64,000 bases of DNA, from contig NW_024104898.1 in assembly GCF_003945595.2 (NCBI RefSeq), positions 1,860,001 to 1,924,000 of the forward strand, in the 5' to 3' direction. Below the pieces are notes generated by a model that saw nothing but the letters and a program-made list of their open reading frames with translations, did no database searches and was not told where the DNA came from. Shown piece by piece: positions 13,345 to 25,300 of this stretch (position 1 is its first letter; each line of letters opens with the position of its first letter). Origin of the DNA: Pipra filicauda (lineage: Eukaryota; Chordata; Aves; Passeriformes; Pipridae). The position numbers and the translations under genes are program-made.

Positions 13345-15230
13345 AGTGGAGGGGTACTCAGTGACCTGAGGACCCCATTAGTATGTGGAGGGACCAGTCC
13401 CCTCCTTAGAGCCAGAGCAGGAGGTCAGGGTAGAGCCACCACCTCTGCTGCTGGCTCTATGCATGACTTGGAAAAGACATTGCTTGGTCCTAGTTTGAGA
13501 AAGGGCACCTAGGAGGGAGAGTCACACAGAAACCTGTGCACCTTGCTTCTCCATCTGCAAATTAACAGCTCAGGCTGCCAGTCTAAGCATTGTGTTATGC
13601 TCCTAGTTTGCCCAGAGAATGCCTGGGGCAGCAACAGGGACAAACAGCGGGGGTCCCCCCAGAACAGAAACCCCCATATTGCTGAGTAGGACTGCTGAGG
13701 CAAACGCTTTCCAACATTAGTTGGTCTCTTTCTCTCCCCTTCCACTTTTTCAAAAAGAAACACAAAACTGGTTAAAAAAAAGATCCTTTTCACAAAACAA
13801 AAATAGCTTGCATATAATGAAAGTTAAAATGGTAGCTTCAGCTGCTGTACCTGTCTGAGATGCAGTGGTTCTGTGGGATCATCCATAGGCCAAATAGTTA
13901 AAATAAGCCAGCAGCTGTGGCCTTTTATCCCTGTCTGGTATTTTAACAAAATGATTAAAAAGTCGCAGCAGTTTCACTGGCCACCCTGAGCGTACAGCTC
14001 TGAAGTCCATGATGGAATATTATGACAAAACTGGGAAACTCCAGGCATGGCATGAGGACCTGTGATGGCAGCTCTTTCTGTATCAACATGGAGAGACAAG
14101 CATATGAGGCACTGCTGTGGGAAGATGTGCAGCAGAAATATTGCCTGTCTGTTCTGAGGGCGGGGATGAAGCTTGGGAGGTGGAGAAAAGTGAAGTAGAA
14201 AATAAAGTCCAGAAATGCAGCTGTGGCCTTTCCTCTTCCTAACCCTCAGCAGAGAAACCTGTGGGGAGCACAGGCATGACTTTTTCAGACATGTTTGGAC
14301 TGTGCATCACCCTAAAAACTCTGCTGGAGTTGGAAATAAACCTGATGCTGGATTGGGGAGGGAGGGGGTTACTGGTGCTTGATTTGGGGCTGCCTGGCCT
14401 TGGATTCTTTCCTTCCACCCCTTGCCGTGCTCAGATCTGAACACACTTTGGAAAGAAGAGGTCTGCTTCAAAACACTGATAATCACTGTATTTGGCCAGA
14501 GGCAAGCAAAAGGTGGAGGCAGACAACAGATGGGTGGAACACAAGGGAACTGTAAAATGCTCAAGATCAGCAAAAGAAGCAGCAGCCTCAGCAGACACCA
14601 CCTGCCCCAGAAATTTCCAGGCATGGGCAGGCTTAAGTTTTTCTATTAAATGTTACAGGGACTTCCCGAGGGAGGGGGGTGACACATATCTCTATGATGC
14701 TCAGGGGCACAAACCAGCCAATTTGCAACCTGGCAAACCCAGTTTTTGTGCCTGCAATTACGTGGGAGGATGGAGATGACTCATGAGATACTGCAGGACA
14801 CAATATAACAGATGTCCTGGCCGAGAATGCTGCAGGGAGATGCAGTTACCAGGAAAAGCTGGGCAGAAGATTTCAGTGTGAACTGGCTTTGAAAGGAGGA
14901 AGGTGTCATTTCAGCTGGAAAAGCTGGGGACCTCACATCTGGGCAGGGTAGGAAAGGTAAAGCTCGGTGTGGGCTTCAGGGTCTACTTAAGAAGCACATC
15001 CTGTCTGGCCAGCTGAGCCAGGGCTGCTACAGCCATATGGTCATTGAGATCTGGTTGAACACAAGCATGAGAACATGCACTGGCCATGGGAAGGGGTTCC
15101 ATCACCTCAGCATGGGCAAATATGACGCTGAAGGGCTGGAGGGGGTAGGGAGTGGAAATGCAAACTGTCATGTTACAGTCACAATCTGCTTACAGGTAGT
15201 TGAGGGGCCCTTTGAAAGACATGATTAATT
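13345..15230. other. Noncoding block, no supported gene
   Basis: No gene, RNA or repeat could be supported. Open frames are all 105 codons or shorter and overlap each other on both strands without any motif. The sequence has ordinary mixed composition and borders the AT-rich palindrome block to the right. Confidence 0.6.
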
Positions 15231-15235
15231 CATGT

Positions 15236-15306
15236 TTAAAGAATTAATTCTTTAATTAATTAATTAATTAATGCTTAATTTCTTTAAGCATTATTGCTTA
15301 AAGAAA
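15236..15306. repeat. (TTAA)n block with palindrome and hairpin
   Basis: Three structures are packed into 71 bases. A perfect 20-base palindrome (TTAAAGAATT/AATTCTTTAA) occupies 15,236-15,255. A TTAA/ATTA microsatellite follows at about 15,252-15,272. A perfect hairpin at 15,279-15,306 has a 12-bp stem (TTTCTTTAAGCA with TGCTTAAAGAAA) and the loop TTAT. The whole stretch is nearly free of G and C. It could be simple-sequence decay, a small cruciform-forming site or the remnant of a short inverted-repeat element. No tRNA or known miRNA signature is visible. Confidence 0.85.
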
Positions 15307-15309
15307 CAG

Positions 15310-18300
15310 CCCTGACAAAAAAAAGGTGCCTCTAAACTGATGGCTGAACTCTGTGGAGAAACCCCATAAAAATGTTGTGGCTGACCCTGAACTGCTTTAG
15401 AAAGAAGCAGAAAACCAGAGCAGATGGTGAAGTATTGAGAGGTGCTGCGTGCAGGGAAGATGGAGAGGAAACCAGTGACAGTGGTGGTGGGACAGGAGCA
15501 GGCTTGCCTGTTAAGATTTGTTTTACACTGAGCCTATAATTTTTTTAAGTAATTCCACTACAGCACTGGGATGAAAACAGAACAGAGATGCACACATCCA
15601 TTTTAATCACTTCCTCTCCCTTTTGGCTGAATATCTGAGCTCACAAGATCTCACAAAGGTCTCTCTGCAACAGGATACCCATGCAAGTGACATGGAGAGA
15701 TCTTGCTCCTCTTTTTTAACAGGCCATTCTCCTTCCATGGTGTTTTACTCCTTTGGTTGCAGGCAGGGGAAGGATTTCACAGGGACCACAGAAGGAGGAG
15801 TGAATGTGAGCGAGTGCATGTCACCATGGAGGGCTTCCACAACCTTCTGCCACAAAAAGGTCTGAAGCCTAGTTTCAATTTTCCTCTATGAGGAAGAAAC
15901 ACTTCACCAAATCCTCATCAGTGGCTGTACTCAGCAGGTCCATGGCCTTCAGGATGTCTGGGAACATGGGCTGATGTCTGCCTGGGGCTTCCTAGCTGGG
16001 AGACAGCTTCGGTAGCTTCAGATGTTATCTGGTAGCAACCGTTTCCACACTCTTTCCCACAGATGGTGCTGCTACAGGAATCCCAGAGTTCAAACTTACA
16101 CCCAGCTGCTGGATGTGCTTGTGCAAGGCCAGGGCATCCACAGCCAGGCAAAGCAGAGTGTAGCCTCCTTTATTACAGTATATAAAAGCAAGGGGTGTGT
16201 TTATGGAGGTCAGGAAGGGCTGGCTCAGCACTTGAGATATTCTTCAAGAGGACAAGAGCCAGCTGCTATGGGAAGCAACCTCCATCTTGGTCCTCAGTTA
16301 CATGTCAAATGTAACAGCAATCACTAAATAACAGTTGATAATGCTCTCAGCACTAATACCTTGAGACGTTCCACAAATGGTCACTCAGTTAAGTATTTGC
16401 AGTAAAATCTGCACGGGAAGAATTTTTTCGCCAAGTAGATGATATTTGGTCTATATTAAAATTTATCTTTCCTATTTCAGTGTCTAGTTCCTCCCTATCT
16501 GGCAAGCCACCACACTGTTTCCAGGTGGGCAAGAAATGAACGCTTGATAGAGTTATTCATTTTTAGGTCTAAAGTGGTTCTTACCATTGCCAAACACCTG
16601 AAACTCACCATAGTTTCCATTTTTATACGAGTCTTGGACAACTTTAGCACAGCTTCAAGCTTTTGGCTGGATTCAGGATTTAAAGGTCAAAGGGAACCTT
16701 TGCAATAATCTTGAGAGTGAGCCTGTGCAATACTGAATTTCACTGTAAATTTCCTTTATTTGCTTCATATGCAAATCATTTTTATATACCTTGTAAGAGT
16801 GCTCAGAAAGTGCTTCAAGTTCCAGAGAACAAAGTGGACCTATTATTAGCGGAGAGCAAAGAGCAGAGCCCTGTAAGCATGCATCATGCTGAGCAGGAGG
16901 TTTTAAATAGTTTCTTCTGAGACAACTTTGGCTCCTTCTGTTACACAGTTTTACTCGAGTGTTCAACAAATTATCTCATGAAGGAAGAAAATATTGCAAG
17001 AACAATGTCCCTCATATGTCTTGCAGGAGTTGAAAACCATGGCATGAAAAGAGCAGCCTCAGCTCCCTAAACAAGTTAAACAGAAAGAAAAGGCACAGAG
17101 AGGGAAATCCTCTCTGACTTTGTTAGAGAAATGTGATACAGTTTGACATTTTAATTGCGATTCTCCCCTTATTATCTGGCACACGTTCATAGTGCCCAAG
17201 ATGTTGTTTAGTGAATCCAGCTGCCTCCTCCGCTCCGTTTGAAGTCCGCGTGATAGGGGAGTGTGAGAGTCGATGTGATTTGTGTATGAGGAAACATAAA
17301 TATGTCACAGGAGTTTAGTCTTATAGGTCTGCAGAGTTTATACTCACAAAATCTGTTGTGCCCTTGTTTACACACCCAGATCCAAAGGCCTGACACACCC
17401 TCGCTCTAGCTCAAAGCTTTCATCATTTCTGCCTTTTTTCTAATGAGGCCATTGCAAAGCATGTGGATGATGTTTGACCACAGTTTAACATATCCAAGAA
17501 AATGTGCTCTCAAATGTTAAGAAGAGTTTTAATCAAAGTTGATTCTTTGTCATTAGCTGAGATGAGCACACGCAAGGTTCTGCTGCCACATGTACAAACT
17601 CCTAGGCACGGGCCTCCCCATGTGCCAAAAATTTGTCCACACCAAAAAAAAAGGTGGAAGGCTTGCAGATATGTGAACTTCTGCACACCCCTGAGCACAG
17701 ACACCTGAGTGCAGAGATGCAACTGTGCTCAAGTGCTGAATGAGCATGCTCACTTCTGCCAGCCAGAATTGTTGAGATAAACTCATCGGTTTCATGCTGT
17801 TCTTCACCTGAACTTTACCACTGCTGCCAGTCATAGGGGAAGGCCTGGCATAAAATGACCCCATGATTCTGTGTAGCAGAAGAATGGAAGAATTTATCAA
17901 TGGGCAAAGTTAAAAACAAACCATAGGAGGTACAAGGATCTGAGTTAACGGAAGAGACTTACAAGAACATGCTATTAGTAGCAGGTGTCCTAGTCTCTGA
18001 GTGTCTTCAAATCCCAGGTTGCAAAATCTGTGCTTCTGACAATGAAAGATGGTAATAGCCTCCCTTTGGATAGGAGGTTCTTTGAGAGAAGCAACCACGT
18101 GAATAGAAAGACAGACTAGTTCAGTTTTGGAGTGCAACTCTCTCTCTAAAGGCACTAAGCTTGCACCTGTGCCCTCCTTTGAGCTAGAGAAAATTGATTT
18201 TGTAATTAATTTTAATTGAATGAATGACCTGATAAAAGCTACCACAAAAAGTCTTGGTCCTTTCTTGTTGCAGTCCTTTTTCAGTCCAGTCCTTTCTCCA

Positions 18301-21300
18301 GCACTGAGAGAATGGGGAAGAGTCTTGGCAGGTCACACTTGAAAAATCTGGCTAGGCATTAGACCTCTATTAGTGGTGCCTTATGTAGAGGTGTCATCCG
18401 GGGAACATTCAGTTCTGTGTCATCTCAGTCTAATTTGAGGGCTGAGCTTGTTAAATTTCTCACGCTTTTAACCTTTATTTCTATAGCCCTGATAAGAGAG
18501 GTAGGATGATGAAATCCCCTAAGTGAGTCACAATTTGAGGAACAGGAATCAAAGTAACATTCTGTTCTGGATGCTTAGACAGAAACCTTAACAAGTAGTA
18601 AGACAATCACCACATGGGAAGTGTCAGCTGGTTGCAGGACCAAATCACTGGAGCTTTGCCTTCTCGGACACACAAAAGGTAGCTTCAGTTTTTGAAGAGC
18701 AGATTTGGAAAAAGCACAAAAAGGGGGCTTAGATGCAAAGCTCATGATTTACAGGGGATCTGAACATATGGTTTCACGTAGTGGTCTTTTCTGCTCCTTT
18801 TCACAAGAAAGTAGGGTTCTTAAGAAGGAACATTGGAATAATGTGGCTTGGGTATAGCATCTAATGATACTGTGATGATGTGATTAGTGTGGGGATTGGG
18901 TACAAGGTCAGACTGCTCTTCTCATTACTTCTTAAACACTAATTCATCAGTTACCTGCAAAGTGACACAACCACCAGCTACATGAATATAGGCTGCTAGT
19001 TACACAATAATTGCAGATTAACACAACAGAAATTACGTGCTTTCTTCCAGCAACCTCCTTGTCCTAGTCACTAGCACACAGCACTGCACTTCACACAGCT
19101 GAGCTAGGGAGATAGCTGTCGAGAGACGTGGCGAATTAAGCATATGTGGGCAAAGTAACCCTTAGGGAGCATTTCAGAGAGGCTCACAATATTTTATCCC
19201 ACCTTGGTGGCTTAATACCCTCATTGCCCATCCTTTAAACACTATTTCTTACTTACGTCCAGAGTCTTGGCAAAGGGAGCCGTGCAGTGGCCAATGCTAG
19301 ACTGAAGTCAGAGGTTTAGTGATAAGGGAACATGGAAATTAAGCCAATACTTATTTTTGTCTCCAAAGCATGCGCCTGATACTGTAGCATGAGTTCTGTC
19401 AGGCCTTACTTGTCTTCATGCTGAATGCCCAAATCATGTGAAAGTGGGAGGCCATTCAAGAACAGAGAGTGGAAGCTCCTCGGAAGGACTTTCTCCTCCC
19501 CTGCCTTCCCCCTTTTGTTTGAAGAAAACTGGTCCCTGGCATGACCGGAGCATGAACTCAGCACTTGAACCAGTTAGAGGCCAAGTGGCTTATGAATCTT
19601 TCCTCCCCCTGTAGATACTGCTGGGAAATTGCTCTTGTCCCAGGAGCACGCTCAGAGAACTAAATGCAAAGCTGGGAATTTGCAGCTGACCTAGGTGAGA
19701 AGAGCCCCCATGCCTTAGATAGCCTCATATCTGGTTCTATCAGCAGAAATATCACCTCCCTAGCCACTGAACTAGTGAGTTTGGGATTAAAAAGGGAGCA
19801 GTATCCCACTGATAAAAGTGATTTGCTTTTTCCATTTCCTCACTTCCTCTTTTGCTTTAATTGTGGCACTCTGAAGTGCAACTGATTGTAAAGGCTCCAT
19901 GAGCTCTAAGATATCAGCTGAACCACAGTACCTAGCCATGTCCAGGCTCCTCACCTGCAGCAAATGAGGAGTTAAATGCATCAGGTGGCATCAATGAAAC
20001 CTGTACCCTCCCCTTCATATTTGTGAGGTGCTCACACATAGAATCCATTCCTCTGTCCCAGCTGACACACAGCAATCTCCAATGACAGAACATATGTCTG
20101 GGCTTTCAGAGGTGATTTAGGCTATTTCAGTGACTGATTTGTCCAGGGTAGAAGCAAACATCCTAAAACGAGCCAGCAAAGATATTACCCAGCCCAGCTG
20201 TGGGTCACAGCCTGTTGGATGATGTGAGCTCTTCCTCATGTTTCAGTGCAAACTAGTTTTAGTAGTAGGTTAAACTAAATCAGATGACTCTGTCCTTTCT
20301 CAGCTGAGCAACACTGCACCAGCAGAGCTGTGAGATGTTTTTCAAATTCCAACAGAAGCACCGTTGCATGTAGGTGTTGAGTGCAAACACTCTAAAACTT
20401 TTCCTGGTCACTTGCAAAGTGATTGTGCATCTTTGTTCTCAGTGGTAGAAATCATTTAGTTCACTGCATCGACTGGATCATTTACCTAAACCCCAGGATC
20501 CTTCCTGGTTATTCTATATGAGAGGCAGACATGCTCTGCATGCATTGGGAGCATCTTATAAAGATCTGTTGGGGAGACTGCAGGAGAAGTGAGTATCTGC
20601 AGCCAACTATTGACATTGAATAGCCCTGCTCCTTCTAGGAACCCACTAGTGAGACCCTTTAACCATTCCTTCCCACTTATCCCTGCCTAAGATTGCTAGT
20701 TTCACTGACTCTCTCCTTATCTGATCACCTAACCTCTCCAAAATTAGTAGTGCTATGTTTAGCCTGTTCTGGCACTCCAGGCACTCCTGTTGGTGCTGAG
20801 CTGGTCTCACAGGGACCCTACAAATTTCCATTGCTATTGGAGAAAGGAGTGTTTTCAAAACTGCTGACACCAGATCCCAGTGAGTGAACTAAACCAAGAG
20901 GTCGGAGCCTGTGAAGTGTTATTAATATAACCAGAGCAAATAGCTCCCATCTTGTGTTACTGAAGCCCCACAGTCATGTGTCCCAGCAGCCTCATACCCC
21001 TCTCAAGCACGAGGGCAAGAGTGTGAGGTCATTTCCAACAACTCTGTTTCTGTGACATCATCACAAGAAAGTCAAGCATCCACCTGTTTTAGGCGTGGGA
21101 AGTCAGAGGAAAGGGCAGGTGCAGGACTTAAGCTTTCCTTTCTGCTTCCATGTGAGCCAAAGATAGTTTTGGAGGTTAGAGTGGGGTCCTTTTCCTTCCC
21201 TTTCCTCCTTCTTGGAGGACACTGTAGTGGTATCCCTGGCAGCTGTTGAGGAGTGCTGGGATGAGGCAGCTTTGCTCCAGCCTTACCGGAGTATGCAAGA

Positions 21301-22245
21301 GCCATCTACAGGTGATGGGAGATAAGGCGGCACAGCCCTATCTTCTTCCCTTGCCAGCGGGAGAGTGAGATGCTAACCCGAGCTTGTGCCTTCTCCCCTG
21401 CATTACAGCCCCTCTCCAGCATCACACTTCTCGCAGATCACCCGTGCCTTATGTGAGTGGCCCCAACCTCTTCCAGCTGCCGACTTCAAGCCGGGGAACC
21501 ACCAGCCGAGCTTGCCACCAGCTGAGAAGGTCACAGGGAATGTGACACTTGCAAGTCACCATGGGTGTGAGGGCCCCTTGGAGACACCCCTACAGCAGTC
21601 CTTCATGCATCTCTAGTGAGGCAGCAGGAGGCTAGACCTGTGTGGCCAGGAGACTGGATCCAGCAGAGCAAGAAAAGGACCATCGCATCTCAATCACCAA
21701 GCCTTCAACTCCAGCTAGACTTTGGCCATGTTTCAGAGGGCTTTGCTGGCTGCTGCAAGGTGCTTGCCTGTGGCAACCTGCATGACCACTGTGCCAACAC
21801 ACAGGAGGAGTCAGAGCCCAGCCAGCTGCTGGAGGAAACATGATGGTCATGCACAGGCTGCTGAGAGGGGTCAGTCTTGCATTGAAAAGAGAGGGCTCCG
21901 GTTGGAGGGCAGTGATTGCAAAACATTTAGAAAAAAATGGGAACTTCTCTTAGTAAGAAAGGCTGCTGTAAATTGCTGTAGTGGGCAGAAGAAGGTCTAG
22001 ACTTGAAGGTCGCTTCCACTCAGCAGTCCTTGAGAGATTTCATGTAAATCTATAAACTTTTTATATATCTGCTTTTTTCATCCACTGTTGCCATAATAGT
22101 TCTTTCTTTCTCCTCCCTGTGCATTTCTACATGGACTGATGCTCACAAGAGACAGGAGGGAAGCTCTGGGCATACTCAGTGTCTAAAATATACTGATCCC
22201 AAAGAGGACATGTGGTGTTTCTATACCACAGATATTTGCCTACTT
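15310..22245. other. Noncoding block, no supported gene
   Basis: No exon could be supported; open frames stay at or below 115 codons. Two small patches stand out. At 16,758-16,776 there is a dyad of ATTTGC and GCAAAT around a 7-base spacer, containing a perfect POU octamer ATGCAAAT at 16,769-16,776. At about 17,200-17,280 there is a short stretch with several CpG (CCGCTCCG, CCGCG, TCGATG) in otherwise CpG-poor DNA. Both would be reasonable candidates in a conservation scan. The rest holds nothing I recognise. Confidence 0.55.
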
Positions 22246-22247
22246 CA

Positions 22248-22254
22248 TTTTTTT

Positions 22255-22305
<51 letters not shown>

Positions 22306-22343
22306 ACTTGCCTTCAAGATCTCTCCTTTCTCTTTTTTTTTTT
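22248..22343. repeat. Poly(T) tract, 45 uninterrupted T
   Basis: A T8 run (22,248-22,255), one C, then 45 consecutive T (22,257-22,301) are followed by 31 mixed bases and T11 (22,333-22,343). Read on the minus strand this is a long poly(A). No AATAAA lies within 40 bases on the sense side of the A tract, and I see no flanking direct repeat. I therefore call it a mononucleotide repeat and not the tail of a retrocopy. The exact length is likely to vary between individuals and to be unreliable in assembly. Confidence 0.9.
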
Positions 22344-22344
22344 C

Positions 22345-25300
22345 CATTTGGGATCTTTCCCCACTGCCCCCACCATCCCTCTGTCTTCTTCCATTGGTTT
22401 TCTACACATTACTCTGATTGAACCCAGCCCTGCCTTCTGAGTGCTGTAGCCCCCATGGGCTCTGTCTGACTGACACATGACATATTTTAAAGAGTGTAGA
22501 CTTAGCCCTGGTGAGGTGAAAGAGCAGTAGTCAGCATGTATGAGCTGTGCAGTATAATAGAAAATACAGCTTTTAATTAAAACTGGTATTTCGGGACCCC
22601 TGCTGGTGGCAGTCCTGCTGAAATATGACATCGTTGAAGCCCTATGGGTTGTAGTGTGACCCCCTCTCCAGGAGCTGCAGCTCCCAACATCAGTGCCAGC
22701 TCTTGGAGTGATGGGAAGTGCTCTGTGTAATGGCTAAATACCCAGCTTGGGCTCAGAGCACTCCCATAGTGGGATGGCAACAGCTTTGTAGCCTGGACTA
22801 ATGGACCTGTGTGGCAAAGTGCAGGTCACAGTCATGGCACTGTTTTGTATATTTTTTCCAATAATATCCATTTAAAATTATGTGAAAATGTAATGTTGTG
22901 GGATTGTGTCCCTGTTGTCACATACATTAGTGAGAATGTATGACTAGACCCCAGGAGACTGGGAGCAAGGTCTTCCAACATGAACCCTATTTGTTTCACA
23001 CAGGGCAGCATCTGTTCTTATATCTTGTTCTACCAATATCTCATTTCATTTATTCCTTTTACTTTTGACACCTGCTGCCTCTGACTTTCCAAAGCAATCT
23101 CTGCTATCCTAGCAGGACTCAGCACCCCGGCTCTCCATTTGCTCCTCAGCCCTTGAAAGTATCACCATGGCTGCAGGGAGGTACAACTGGGAATTAGAGC
23201 CACTGCTCCAGACAGACAAGCATCCCTTAGCTTCTTGTGATCCTACTGCCTCCCTGTGATACCTGGGACAAGTCACCTGGGCCTTGATCTGCAAAGACAA
23301 GCCTGACTTCCCCAGTGTTGGTGTCTGTAAACCCAATTAACAGCACTGCCTTATTTCATTAGGTACCACAGTGGAAGCAGATGTGCCCTACGGACAACTC
23401 GCAGGATCTGGATGGCATCTTAGAGAGAGAAAGCAGCAGCAGGCTGGGCTCATTATGAATAATTCTCTTAAAATGGAAGCAGTGCTGCCCACGTACCTGA
23501 ATACCTTATTTCCCTGGCACAAGTGGAAAGGGCACTGGGAGCCTCAGCTTGCCCAGTTTGGTTCCTGTGCACATGGTGTCCTCATGCAAGGAAACAGCCA
23601 AGCTCTCAGAGAGCTGCAGTAGCTTTAAACAGCACTTCTCATTTCTCTCTGTCCCCCTTCAGTCAGATCATGACCTATGTCCAAGGCAGGTCTCAAAGCT
23701 GGGTATCTCACAACCTGAAGTCACAATGTTACCTTCTCCTAAATTTTCAAGTAAAAAAATGCATGCTTCATGGGTGGGCTGTGAGATCAAAGAAGATATT
23801 CCCCAGCAAAGGTGAAGTGAATTGGTGCTCTGTCCATCAGAGTGCATCTGCCAAAGGCCAATCACTGCATAGCACTTCAAAGAAAATCAGAGGGAGAAGA
23901 GAAACTAGGTTTTAGCACAGAAAAAAAATACAGGTTTTTGAGCACACCTGGTGCCCAGAGCCATAGTTCATTTGCTAAATAGATGTTGGGGTTTTTTTTA
24001 TATTTATAGTATTAGGGTAGGTTATGGGGAAGAACCCTATCATTTGGACTCATCAACACCTCTGCCTATCAGCAGAAGAAACAAACAGCGAAGAAGAGCA
24101 GCCAGCAAATGCTCCTGACCCTCTGTCACCAGTGGTGTGCTTGGTAGGGCCCTGGAGCTCCTCAGTGCCAGATCCCAGTGAGGGAGCATGGTCCTCCAAG
24201 AGAGAAGAGGGGTCAGCAGTGAGCGAAGGAAGCTGTTTTCCATCCATAGGGTGCCTCAGAGGGCTAGCAAGAAAAAGGAAGAAGAGCACCAACAAGTCTC
24301 CAGGGTCATGCTAGCTGCTGACTTAACATCAGAACAAGGTTTCAGAGCAGGACTTGCTGGGGAATAATGTTTTCTACAGCTCTGGAGATGAGGGCATTAA
24401 TGACTGTTGGAGGGAAGAGCAGGGTTCTGCCACTTAGTCGCAGAAGATTTCTTGAGTGGAGACCCTTGAGAGCTTCCCCAGGCAAGGAGAACTGTAGATC
24501 ACAAGGTACCGATCACCTTCCCACTCTTGCTGTTGCTGAGGACCATTTGAGGACCATTCCAGAGGAAGAAGAGGAGTTGTTCCTGATGTTGTTCCTCAGC
24601 AGCTGTCCTGCAGGAGATATACAGGGGTATTTTGGCTCTCAGCAGAGTTCAGTGAGAAAGTCGAGAAAAACCCACCCTAAGGGACCCATGCCCTTTTTAC
24701 TCACAGGTTTAGGTCTTTCACACACCAGCAAGCATGGAGTTAAGACTGCAGCTCAGATTAAATCCAAACATTTGCAAGTATGGGAATTCCCAAAGAGAGC
24801 AACCAAACTACATTCACTCTGCCCTCCCAGCAGTGCTTTTACACAGCCTGCAGCTGAGTCTGCCTCGGCCAGCTGCAACAAAGACTTTAATCTTATCAGT
24901 GACCATAAAAACTCAAATTCCTCTTAGCAGAATTGCTGATGGGGACGGTAGTGCCAAGCCTGGCTTCACTGCAGCCCTGTGTAGTCAACAGCAGGAAAAA
25001 TACTATTCACAAATTCCTGAATCACAGATTCCTATATCATCTCTCAGTTCACAGGATCCAAAATGGCTTTTCCCTCCATCACTCAGGGGTAGGATTTTTA
25101 TGAAGTTAAACAGGTACAATGCTTCCTGCAGGCTCATCTAAAGTGCTGCAGAAGTGCTCTGCCCTGGCAGTGGGTGTGCTTGGCTGCAGGTGGAACCCAC
25201 AGCTCGTCTGCATGGCTTTGCCTAAAAGGCGAGAGACGACTGGGTCCCTGTGGGCAGGAGCTCCTAGGAAAGACATGTTTCTCCCTGCAAGATGAAGTGT

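Noticed and set aside
20262..20305. CR1-like 3' end (GGTTAAACTAAATCAGATGA..GTCCTTTC)
   Set aside because: Only one short block resembles CR1; the sequence before and after does not, so chance similarity cannot be excluded.
22240..22600. Minus-strand processed pseudogene ending in the poly(T) tract
   Set aside because: No polyadenylation signal at the right distance, no flanking direct repeat and no recognisable transcript-like body.
22940..22990. CR1-like word (GACTAGACCCCAGG..GGTCTTCCAAC)
   Set aside because: Isolated similarity with no upstream CR1 landmarks.
24367..24927. 186-codon plus frame
   Set aside because: No recognised domain, no conserved motif and no splice signals at either end; a second overlapping frame is open at 24,734-25,141.
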